From positions 1 to 6,044 of the forward strand of contig DASTKD010000431.1 in the NCBI GenBank assembly GCA_035716135.1: a stretch of DNA of 6,044 nt, written 5' to 3'. The position numbers were made by a program, and so were the translations under genes. Positions within the stretch are counted from its first letter, which is position 1; each line of letters opens with the position of its first letter. The stretch comes from CF-113 sp035716135 (GTDB lineage: Bacteria > Chloroflexota > Ktedonobacteria > Ktedonobacterales > Ktedonobacteraceae). The notes beneath the pieces are model-generated. The model saw nothing but the letters and a program-made list of their open reading frames with translations, had not been told where the DNA came from and ran no database searches. Shown here in pieces: positions 1-5,165 of the stretch.

Positions 1-129
1 GAGACCGACATCTTTTTGCTGCGCCTGCTGGCACTGGAATCTCTGCACATCGAGCAGCTTCCTACATTCAGTAGGAATGAGCTGACCACAGGCTACGAAG
101 TGCGCGATTTTCTCATTGCGCTCGATTAA
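1..129 (+). CDS. 3' end of an unidentified protein gene (partial)
   Basis: Frame 1 is open from the left edge and ends at TAA (127-129), giving the last 42 residues of a protein. The tail is Leu-rich (FLLRLLALESLHIEQL near its start) and ends YEVRDFLIALD, which looks like the end of a folded helical domain. I do not recognise the family. Codon use is normal for coding DNA. The gene converges on the CocE-type hydrolase, with only 23 nt between the two stop codons. No obvious hairpin terminator sits in that gap. Its start, length and function lie outside the window. The open frame could be chance over so short a stretch, but the clean stop right before a convergent gene favours a real gene. Confidence 0.6.
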   Translation, partial: ETDIFLLRLLALESLHIEQLPTFSRNELTTGYEVRDFLIALD

Positions 130-152
130 GCGTGAGAGAAACGCCGCATTGC

Positions 153-1790
153 TCATCCCTGCCAGATCGCCAGTATGATAGCGGAGGGATGAGCGGGATC
201 ATGGTAGATCGACTGGTTGGCGGCAATCAACTTTGCAGCCGAGGCCAGCGGTTCGCCGCTGCCGGTGTTTCTGGCGTAGCGTGGGTGAGCGCCGCTCGAT
301 ACCTGAAGACGGATTTTGTGGCCGCTGCGGAAGCGATGCGCGGTCGGCCAGAGGTCGATGACGACGCGCAAGATGCCATCGGCGTCTGCTGCTGGTTGCC
401 CCGGTTGAACGCGCAATAGCGCATCGCAGACGTTCATCGATGCGCCTTTGCTATCCACATCGCAGAGACGAGCGAAGAAATCCGTATGTTCGAGGCTGGA
501 ACGCGCGAATAGTTCGGCCTGTACCGGGCCTATCACCTCCAGGTCTTGCTCTAACGGGGCCGAGGTGTAGGTCAGGACATCTGGCCTGGCTTCCAACTGG
601 CGATTGTCGGTCGGCAGAGCCTTGCCCCGCAGGAGCGGCCCCGCTACCGATGGGGTGGGGTCTGCCGGGTCGTAGCGATAGTGGTCTGGTTCGGAAGTCG
701 GTGGAATCGCCCCGGCCAATCCCGCGCCGGGCTGCAAATGCAGGCGTTGATGCCGCGCCCCCGCCGGAGGCCAATCGGAGAGGTCGCGCCATTCGTTCGC
801 GCCGGTGACAAAGATGCGTACCGGCGACTGGCGTAACTGGCTGCGATCATCGAGCAAACAGGCTCTGAGGCTGACCAACGATTCACGAATAGAGAAAGCC
901 ATAAGCTCAAACGAGGAGTGCGCCCAGGGGCCAATGGTGAGATAGGGCTGCTTGCCCGCGTCGCGCAAGGATTGATAATCGCGCAGCATCCAGGGCAGAA
1001 ATATATCATACCAGCCGCCCACCATGTTGACTGCCGCTTCCACATCTCCCACTGTTCCGCTAAAGTCGCGTGCCTCCCAGTAGGGATCGCCGGGTTCGGT
1101 ATGTTCGAGCCATTCCTGAAAGAACGGGGAATGTCTATTGTCGGCGAGTTTGTCCAGGTCTTGTAGTGGTAGTTGAGAAAAGAGTGCCTGCATTTTGCGG
1201 TTGGATGCGAATGCTTCTCTCATCACGCCAAATCGTCGCTCCTGATTCGCCATCAGGTGTGTCCAGGATAGGGCGGTATCCAGCGCGAATGAGCCGCCAG
1301 TGTAGGTCTGACTGCGGAACTCGGCGGTTGTTACCTGGAGGCCCAGCGCCTTGAGTTCTGGCCCTGCTTCGCTGGCGATAGCCCACTGCACAAAGCCGAG
1401 ATAACTGGCTCCATTGGTTGCGAACGTGCCGGGAAACCAGGGCTGCTGTTTGAGCCATGCGACGGTTGCCAGGCCATCTTCATGTTCGCAGCCAAATGGT
1501 TCAAGCTGCCCGCCCGAACCAAAAGTGCCTCGCGTACTCTGAATCACCACCTGGAATCCGCGTTCGGCAAAGAGCCATCCATAAAGCAAGCCAAACACTC
1601 CGCGCCGGCCATAGCATGAGCGAACCAGAATGGTTGGCAATTTGTCAGAGCCGCGCGGAAAATAACGGTCAGCCAGTAATACGACGCCATCCGGCATTTT
1701 TACTCTCAAGTCGCGTTCCACGGCCACATCGTGCGTCTGTGATGGAGGCAGTTTGGCGAGCTTGCCAACTAAGCGACTCAGGGCTGTCAT
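153..1790 (-). CDS. CocE/NonD family serine hydrolase (X-Pro dipeptidyl-peptidase S15-like acylesterase)
   Basis: A complete 545-residue protein in the size range of bacterial cocaine esterase CocE (about 570). The N-terminal alpha/beta-hydrolase half shows RSCYGRRG (Tyr60, at the position of the CocE oxyanion-hole Tyr44), VVIQSTRGTFGSGG (about 81-94), the nucleophile elbow GASYLG (Ser129), GGWYDIF (Asp262) and IGPWAH (His291). The Asp-to-His spacing of 29 is close to the 28 in CocE (Asp259, His287). The C-terminal part, from about residue 400, carries the jelly-roll signature DLEVIGPVQAELFARSS, then DFFARLCDVD and a closing GHKIRLQVSSG. No signal peptide or membrane segment is visible, so it is probably cytoplasmic. 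The family hydrolyses esters or amides of acyl or X-Pro substrates; the true substrate cannot be read from sequence. The ATG is supported by GAGAGGG nine nt upstream. It appears monocistronic. Confidence 0.93.
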   Translation of the reverse strand: MTALSRLVGKLAKLPPSQTHDVAVERDLRVKMPDGVVLLADRYFPRGSDKLPTILVRSCYGRRGVFGLLYGWLFAERGFQVVIQSTRGTFGSGGQLEPFGCEHEDGLATVAWLKQQPWFPGTFATNGASYLGFVQWAIASEAGPELKALGLQVTTAEFRSQTYTGGSFALDTALSWTHLMANQERRFGVMREAFASNRKMQALFSQLPLQDLDKLADNRHSPFFQEWLEHTEPGDPYWEARDFSGTVGDVEAAVNMVGGWYDIFLPWMLRDYQSLRDAGKQPYLTIGPWAHSSFELMAFSIRESLVSLRACLLDDRSQLRQSPVRIFVTGANEWRDLSDWPPAGARHQRLHLQPGAGLAGAIPPTSEPDHYRYDPADPTPSVAGPLLRGKALPTDNRQLEARPDVLTYTSAPLEQDLEVIGPVQAELFARSSLEHTDFFARLCDVDSKGASMNVCDALLRVQPGQPAADADGILRVVIDLWPTAHRFRSGHKIRLQVSSGAHPRYARNTGSGEPLASAAKLIAANQSIYHDPAHPSAIILAIWQG

Positions 1791-1799
1791 GGCGATTAT

Positions 1800-1806
1800 C
1801 CCTCTC
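1800..1806 (-). promoter_or_regulatory. Ribosome binding site of the CocE-type hydrolase
   Basis: Read on the minus strand, GAGAGGG lies nine nt before the ATG at 1790. It contains AGAGG, a good though not perfect match to the anti-Shine-Dalgarno sequence, and it fixes the start. Confidence 0.6.
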
Positions 1807-1824
1807 GTGAATACTTCTGCTTAT

Positions 1825-1853
1825 ATTATTCCATTTCTAATGACTATTTACAA
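1825..1853 (-). promoter_or_regulatory. Candidate sigma70-type promoter for the CocE-type hydrolase
   Basis: On the minus strand, TTGTAA (1848-1853) and AATAAT (1825-1830) are separated by exactly 17 nt. They match the -35 and -10 consensus at 4/6 and 5/6 positions. Transcription would begin near 1817, leaving a leader of about 27 nt that includes the ribosome binding site. The stretch is visibly more AT-rich than the flanking genes. This is a pattern match only. Confidence 0.4.
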
Positions 1854-1893
1854 GCAAAATCGGGAATGTCGTCCTTCGCTTTACCCTGTCATG

Positions 1894-1975
1894 CCTCGCC
1901 TGTCATCCTGAGCGAAGCGAAGGATCTCTTCCGCCGCGAGCAGATCCTTCGCTTCGCTCAGGATGACAGGCGAGG
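1894..1975. repeat. Perfect 34-bp inverted repeat, dispersed palindromic element
   Basis: The arms at 1894-1927 and 1942-1975 are exact reverse complements over 34 bp, around a 14-nt loop (CTTCCGCCGCGAGC). The core ATCCTGAGCGAAGCGAAGGAT resembles a palindromic motif I recall as abundant in intergenic DNA of several bacterial phyla, where it yields spurious peptides containing SEAKDL and ILRFAQDD; both peptides appear in a minus-strand reading here. It begins 11 nt beyond the lipoprotein gene's stop and could fold into a very stable hairpin in that gene's transcript. There is no T-tract after it on the minus strand, so it is not a textbook intrinsic terminator. An mRNA-stabilising or mobile MITE/REP-like role is possible. 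Confidence 0.85.
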
Positions 1976-1986
1976 TGTGCAAGTAA

Positions 1987-2610
1987 TCAACAGGCCCAGG
2001 TGATGGTATGCGTGTTGACCGGTCCCCGGAAAAAGAAGAGGCCCTGCGTGCAGTCGCTGGTCGGTATGATGATCGATACGAGTACGCTCTGACCTGGCGC
2101 GAGTACGCCGCCTGACGGGCTAAAGACGATATTACCCGGCACATTGGTGAAACCAGTCCAATGGAGATTGCTGGTCGCGCTTGCCCTGTCGGTTACTATT
2201 GCCTGGCAGGTATAGGTGCCATTCTTATTTGGGCAGTCGAGATGCCCGACGAAACTCATCGATGATGGCCGCAAATCAAGGATAGGCGGCATCGAGACGG
2301 GCTGTGGAGGCGTCGTCGGTTGGGGCGCTTGCGTCGCTACAGGTGTCGGTTGAGGTGCCGATGTCGGCGTTGGTTTTGGTGTCGCCGTAACAGTCGGTGT
2401 GATGGGCGTTGCGGTAACAGTCGGCGCGTGAGTCGGTGCCGCCGTTGGCGTCGCATGGGTTGTTTGACCTGCGGCCGTTGAACCGCATGAAGCAAGAGCG
2501 ATAACAATTATAACCAGACTACAAAAAACGAGTACAATAGTATTTCTCCGTGCCTTCCCATAGGGTGGGAAAGGATGGCCTGACGGCCCGCGCAATTTGA
2601 GATGCCGCAT
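1987..2610 (-). CDS. Predicted lipoprotein with Pro/Thr linker and C-terminal Ig-like domain
   Basis: From the ATG at 2608-2610 the product has 207 residues. A basic N-region (about 1-22, with several Arg and Lys) is followed by a hydrophobic stretch (TIVLVFCSLVIIVIALAS, 24-41) and a lipobox L-A-S-C with Cys42. This predicts a membrane-anchored lipoprotein facing outward. Residues about 46-108 are a flexible Pro/Thr/Ala/Gln linker. Residues about 110-207 form a beta-rich domain with SNLHWTGF, FSPSGGVLAPGQS and a final ITWAC, resembling BACON-like or other Ig-like domains of surface proteins. Four cysteines (126, 135, 187, 207) could form two disulphides. The frame is open further upstream to a GTG at 2679, but that start lacks a ribosome binding site and gives an unusually long N-region. 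The ribosome binding site for the ATG is also weak (a GGA 6 nt upstream, GGAAGG farther away). Function unknown; surface binding or cell-envelope role inferred. Confidence 0.8.
   Translation of the reverse strand: MRHLKLRGPSGHPFPPYGKARRNTIVLVFCSLVIIVIALASCGSTAAGQTTHATPTAAPTHAPTVTATPITPTVTATPKPTPTSAPQPTPVATQAPQPTTPPQPVSMPPILDLRPSSMSFVGHLDCPNKNGTYTCQAIVTDRASATSNLHWTGFTNVPGNIVFSPSGGVLAPGQSVLVSIIIPTSDCTQGLFFFRGPVNTHTITWAC
2287..2475 (-). repeat. Low-complexity Pro/Thr linker with a duplicated PTVTATP unit
   Basis: This stretch encodes linker residues about 46-108 of the lipoprotein, made almost wholly of Pro, Thr, Ala, Val and Gln. The heptapeptide PTVTATP occurs twice (2404-2424 and 2377-2397), with starts 27 nt apart. 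Such linkers typically lift a domain away from the membrane through a thick wall. Confidence 0.7.
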
Positions 2611-2745
2611 AGTTTTCCGGATAAACCTTCCTGATAGTAAAACAAATCTAAAAAATTTTTCATAGCGACACTTATACACAGGTACTTACGTTAGAGGTTA
2701 CTGGCTAAAACTTATATGTAACTTCTGGCAGATGGTTGCGTATAG

Positions 2746-2755
2746 TAGTATACTA
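2746..2755. promoter_or_regulatory. 10-bp perfect palindrome, candidate operator
   Basis: TAGTATACTA is a perfect palindrome in the AT-rich divergent region between the lipoprotein and Yip1-like genes. It directly abuts the candidate -35 box of the Yip1-like gene, a usual place for a repressor site. A slightly larger imperfect form, ATAGTA-GTA-TACTAT, spans 2742-2756. No regulator gene is in the window, and a short AT palindrome can arise by chance. Confidence 0.25.
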
Positions 2756-2782
2756 TTGCAAATTGCTAAAAATATATACAAT
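2756..2782 (+). promoter_or_regulatory. Candidate promoter for the Yip1-like gene
   Basis: TTGCAA (2756-2761) and TACAAT (2777-2782, 5/6 match to the -10 consensus) flank a 15-nt spacer, which is shorter than ideal. The surrounding 2611-2822 is strongly AT-rich compared with the genes on both sides and must also hold the lipoprotein gene's promoter, for which I see no convincing boxes. Confidence 0.3.
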
Positions 2783-2809
2783 ATGGCCTGTAGCGTACAC
2801 AAATGGCAT

Positions 2810-2815
2810 AAGGAG
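2810..2815 (+). promoter_or_regulatory. Ribosome binding site of the Yip1-like gene
   Basis: AAGGAG lies seven nt before the ATG at 2823. It is a near-ideal Shine-Dalgarno sequence and decides the start over an in-frame ATG at 2736, which has no such site and would place the coding start inside the promoter region. Confidence 0.85.
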
Positions 2816-2822
2816 CTACCAT

Positions 2823-3581
2823 ATGAGCCAGCAGACATTCAACACGAACGAAAACCTCTATGCGAACGATCAGGCATCGTCTGTAAAGCCCCTTCAAATC
2901 AGCCAGGCTATCTGGCAACTACCCCGCCAGTACATCAAAGTGCTGTGCAGGCCATCAGCGCGAACATTTCACGAAGAATTGGGCAAGGCGAGCTGGGGAA
3001 TAGTGATGGTACAGTTCTACGCGCTCATTGCCATAACGGTCGTACTCACCTACCTGGCTCATATTATTCCTGGCTCCGCGCTGCATACTACCAGCGCCGT
3101 CAGCATCGGTTCTTTTCGTCCGTTCGCATATCTGCCGTCGCCTTACAATGGCATCGTCTTTATCCTGGCAAGCTTCTTGATCGGTTTGATTACAGCCTAC
3201 TTTTTCAGCAGGCTCTGGCGCGGGCGGGGTCGATTTGTAACACACACGTATGGTTTACTGCTCTGTACGATCCCCCTGGTGACAATCAGCGGCGCATTGC
3301 TCCTAATCCCCGCCACAGGCCCTCTGGTTGGTGTGTTCGTTTACCTGATTGGCCTCTTGTTCGTCTACAGGATGATATTGCATGGCTGCATCATCATGGC
3401 GGCGCACGGCTTGAGCGCGGGCAAAGCGACGCTGATTGTGCTGATTATCCCCATGATCTTCGTTATCCTGGGCGTAATTGGCATTATCGTCTTTACAGGC
3501 GGCGAAGCTCTTGGTGGTATTTTAGAGAACATTGACTTTTCTGGCGGAGAAGGTAGGCGTCGAAAGAAGACTCGCTCATGA
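2823..3581 (+). CDS. Yip1-like family polytopic membrane protein
   Basis: A 252-residue protein. A polar N-terminal tail of about 30 residues leads into an amphipathic stretch (about 31-56: a Trp-Gln-Leu-Pro segment, then CRPSARTFHEEL) and five hydrophobic helices at about 58-82, 107-128, 140-162, 165-187 and 201-225. It ends in a basic tail (RRRKKTRS), which by the positive-inside rule is cytoplasmic. The pattern of a Pro-containing segment before helix 1 followed by five closely spaced helices resembles the Yip1 domain (PF04893), seen in many bacterial membrane proteins of unknown role; in eukaryotes Yip1 proteins act in vesicle traffic. I am surer that it is an integral membrane protein than of the family. 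The start is set by AAGGAG. It is transcribed away from the lipoprotein gene and ends by overlapping the stop of the convergent oxidoreductase gene. Confidence 0.85.
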   Translation: MSQQTFNTNENLYANDQASSVKPLQISQAIWQLPRQYIKVLCRPSARTFHEELGKASWGIVMVQFYALIAITVVLTYLAHIIPGSALHTTSAVSIGSFRPFAYLPSPYNGIVFILASFLIGLITAYFFSRLWRGRGRFVTHTYGLLLCTIPLVTISGALLLIPATGPLVGVFVYLIGLLFVYRMILHGCIIMAAHGLSAGKATLIVLIIPMIFVILGVIGIIVFTGGEALGGILENIDFSGGEGRRRKKTRS

Positions 3582-5153
3582 GTGGATCACCTCGTTCAGA
3601 TCGCGTCCGAGATCTTTGAGCAGGACCAACGCGGCGTTGCGGCCTGGACCTCCGGTGACTGAGCCGCCTGGATGTGTGGTCGCGCCCGTCTGGTAGAGGC
3701 CGGGAATAGGCATACGATGTTGCGCATAACCGGGAACCGGACGCAGTGTGCCAGATTGTGACGGGTCCATATCTCCGCCGTGACAACTGCCATGCCAGTT
3801 ATGGCTGTTGTAGCGTTCCAGGTCGAGAGGGCTGCGTATATCGCTGGCGAGAATTTTGTCTTCGGTCAGGTTGGGCGCGTACTTGCGCAACTCGGCCAGG
3901 TTATTGGCTGCTACTTCGAGCTTGATTTCGTCCCACTTCTCAGGCCCTTCGCGCAAGGCGTAAGGCTGCTGGCTGATCACTTTAATCATATGCTTACCTG
4001 CCGGGGCGCGCGAGGCATCCTGCACGGATGGCGTCAGGACCAGCAGCGCGGGATGCTCCGCGCCTGCGATGCCATGATGGAAGTCGTTGCCCACGCTCAA
4101 CTGGCGATCCGCGGTTTGCGCGACGCCCGCCGCTACCAGTTCCAACGTGCCGCCCTCGACGTTGAAGCGAGGCGGTTCTGTAGTTGCATAATGCGATACA
4201 AACATGGTGCGCCCGGCCTTATAGGTCTCCACACCGTACAAGAAGGCTTCGCCCCAGGCTTCGGCAGGGGCCATCTGCACCAGGTGCTTGACATGGATGG
4301 AGGAGACAACGGCATGGCGCGCGCGGAACTGCTCGCCGGACACGGTCTCAACGCCCACACAGCGGCCATGCTCAAGTATCAAACGCTGTACAGATTGGTT
4401 AGTGAGGATAGTTCCTCCCTGCGCCTCCACGATACGGCGCAGCGCGTTGGGTAGACTGCCGGAGCCGCCCTTTGGGATGGCCCAGCCGTTGCGTTGGCGG
4501 CCCGCTACGAAGGAGTAGGCGAGCGTTCCTGTGCCGGGTCGCTCGGCTGGCTGCAAGGTGCCTTCCGCGAACCAGACCATCCACGACTTGACGTGCCAGT
4601 CCTCGAAAGCGGCGTCGATGATGTCCCATGCTGAGAGTGCCTGGCGGCGCATCCATATCGCGCCCTGCGGGTGGTCAGCCAGCAAACCGGAAAGCGACAC
4701 ATCCCACCCGGCGGGCGTGTAGCGTATTTTGTTGAAGATGGGCGCGACGCTGCGCCAGTCGGCCATCATTTTGCGATACGTCTCGGCATCGCGGCGCGAA
4801 AATTTGGCAATTTCCTGGCAGGTGCGGTCGATGTCCATCCACTGCGTGATGTAGGTGCCATCGGGAAATACGACATGCGAGACAGGATCAGCCTGGATAT
4901 ATTCCAGCCCATACTCGGCCAACGGCAATTCCTGGTTGAGCCAGATGGGGCTTTGCATGAAAATAGAATGAGTAGTCGAGCAAGTATCGTGCTGAAAGCC
5001 GGGCAGCGTCAATTCCTCGGTCATGGTATTGCCACCAACGAGGGGCCGAGCTTCCAACAGCAGGCACGAGTAGCCAGCTTTCCCCAGATAAGCAGCCGTT
5101 GTCAGGCTGTTATGACCCGCGCCAGCAATGACGATATCGTATTGTTCTGTCAT
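3576..5153 (-). CDS. FAD-dependent oxidoreductase, phytoene dehydrogenase / PYROXD2-like
   Basis: A 525-residue flavoprotein with the full architecture of the phytoene desaturase/amine-oxidase superfamily. The N-terminal Rossmann motif is DIVIAGAGHNSLTTAAYL (about 6-23) with a ribose-binding acid in LLLEAR (Glu34), then GGNTMTEE (40-47). The C-terminal FAD motif is PIPGLYQTGATTHPGGS (about 482-498) followed by GGPGRNAA. GHNxL after GAG and THPGG near the C-terminus are typical of the PYROXD2-like branch, not of true carotenoid desaturases. No signal peptide or membrane helix is seen. The reaction is presumably FAD-dependent oxidation, desaturation or isomerisation of an unknown substrate. The start at 5153 is chosen because AGGAGA lies six nt upstream; an in-frame ATG at 5180 has no such site and falls inside the upstream gene. 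It is the second gene of a pair with the DapA-family lyase, and no carotenoid genes are adjacent. Confidence 0.92.
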   Translation of the reverse strand: MTEQYDIVIAGAGHNSLTTAAYLGKAGYSCLLLEARPLVGGNTMTEELTLPGFQHDTCSTTHSIFMQSPIWLNQELPLAEYGLEYIQADPVSHVVFPDGTYITQWMDIDRTCQEIAKFSRRDAETYRKMMADWRSVAPIFNKIRYTPAGWDVSLSGLLADHPQGAIWMRRQALSAWDIIDAAFEDWHVKSWMVWFAEGTLQPAERPGTGTLAYSFVAGRQRNGWAIPKGGSGSLPNALRRIVEAQGGTILTNQSVQRLILEHGRCVGVETVSGEQFRARHAVVSSIHVKHLVQMAPAEAWGEAFLYGVETYKAGRTMFVSHYATTEPPRFNVEGGTLELVAAGVAQTADRQLSVGNDFHHGIAGAEHPALLVLTPSVQDASRAPAGKHMIKVISQQPYALREGPEKWDEIKLEVAANNLAELRKYAPNLTEDKILASDIRSPLDLERYNSHNWHGSCHGGDMDPSQSGTLRPVPGYAQHRMPIPGLYQTGATTHPGGSVTGGPGRNAALVLLKDLGRDLNEVIHS

Positions 5154-5159
5154 GTGTGT

Positions 5160-5165
5160 TCTCCT
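5160..5165 (-). promoter_or_regulatory. Ribosome binding site of the oxidoreductase, overlapping the upstream stop codon
   Basis: On the minus strand AGGAGA lies six nt before the ATG at 5153. Its first two bases are the last two of the lyase's TAG stop (5164-5166). This layout is typical of translational coupling in an operon and settles the start choice. Confidence 0.85.

Noticed and set aside
1894..1975. Palindrome as an intrinsic terminator for the lipoprotein gene
   Set aside because: The hairpin is strong, but no T-tract follows it on the minus strand and its stem is much longer than usual terminators. A repeat element explains it better.
1881..2144. 87-residue minus-strand frame containing SEAKDL and ILRFAQDD
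   Set aside because: These peptides are translations of the palindromic repeat. The rest overlaps the lipoprotein gene in another frame.
2287..2475. Repetitive stretch as a CRISPR or tandem DNA repeat array
   Set aside because: Repetition is at the level of Pro/Thr codons within an open reading frame; there are no uniform repeats with unique spacers.
2677..2679. GTG as the start of the lipoprotein, giving 230 residues
   Set aside because: No ribosome binding site precedes it, and it would put 45 residues before the hydrophobic signal stretch, unusually long for a lipoprotein signal. The ATG at 2610 is preferred, though its own ribosome binding site is weak.
2732..3535. 267-residue plus-strand open frame overlapping the Yip1-like gene
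   Set aside because: It starts 91 nt before the AAGGAG-supported ATG, has no ribosome binding site, is rich in Arg, His and Trp with no domain pattern, and lies out of frame with a clear five-helix membrane protein. It is a shadow frame.
3780..4454. 224-residue plus-strand open frame antisense to the oxidoreductase
   Set aside because: The minus strand encodes an intact flavoprotein through the same stretch. The antisense frame has no recognisable motif or ribosome binding site.
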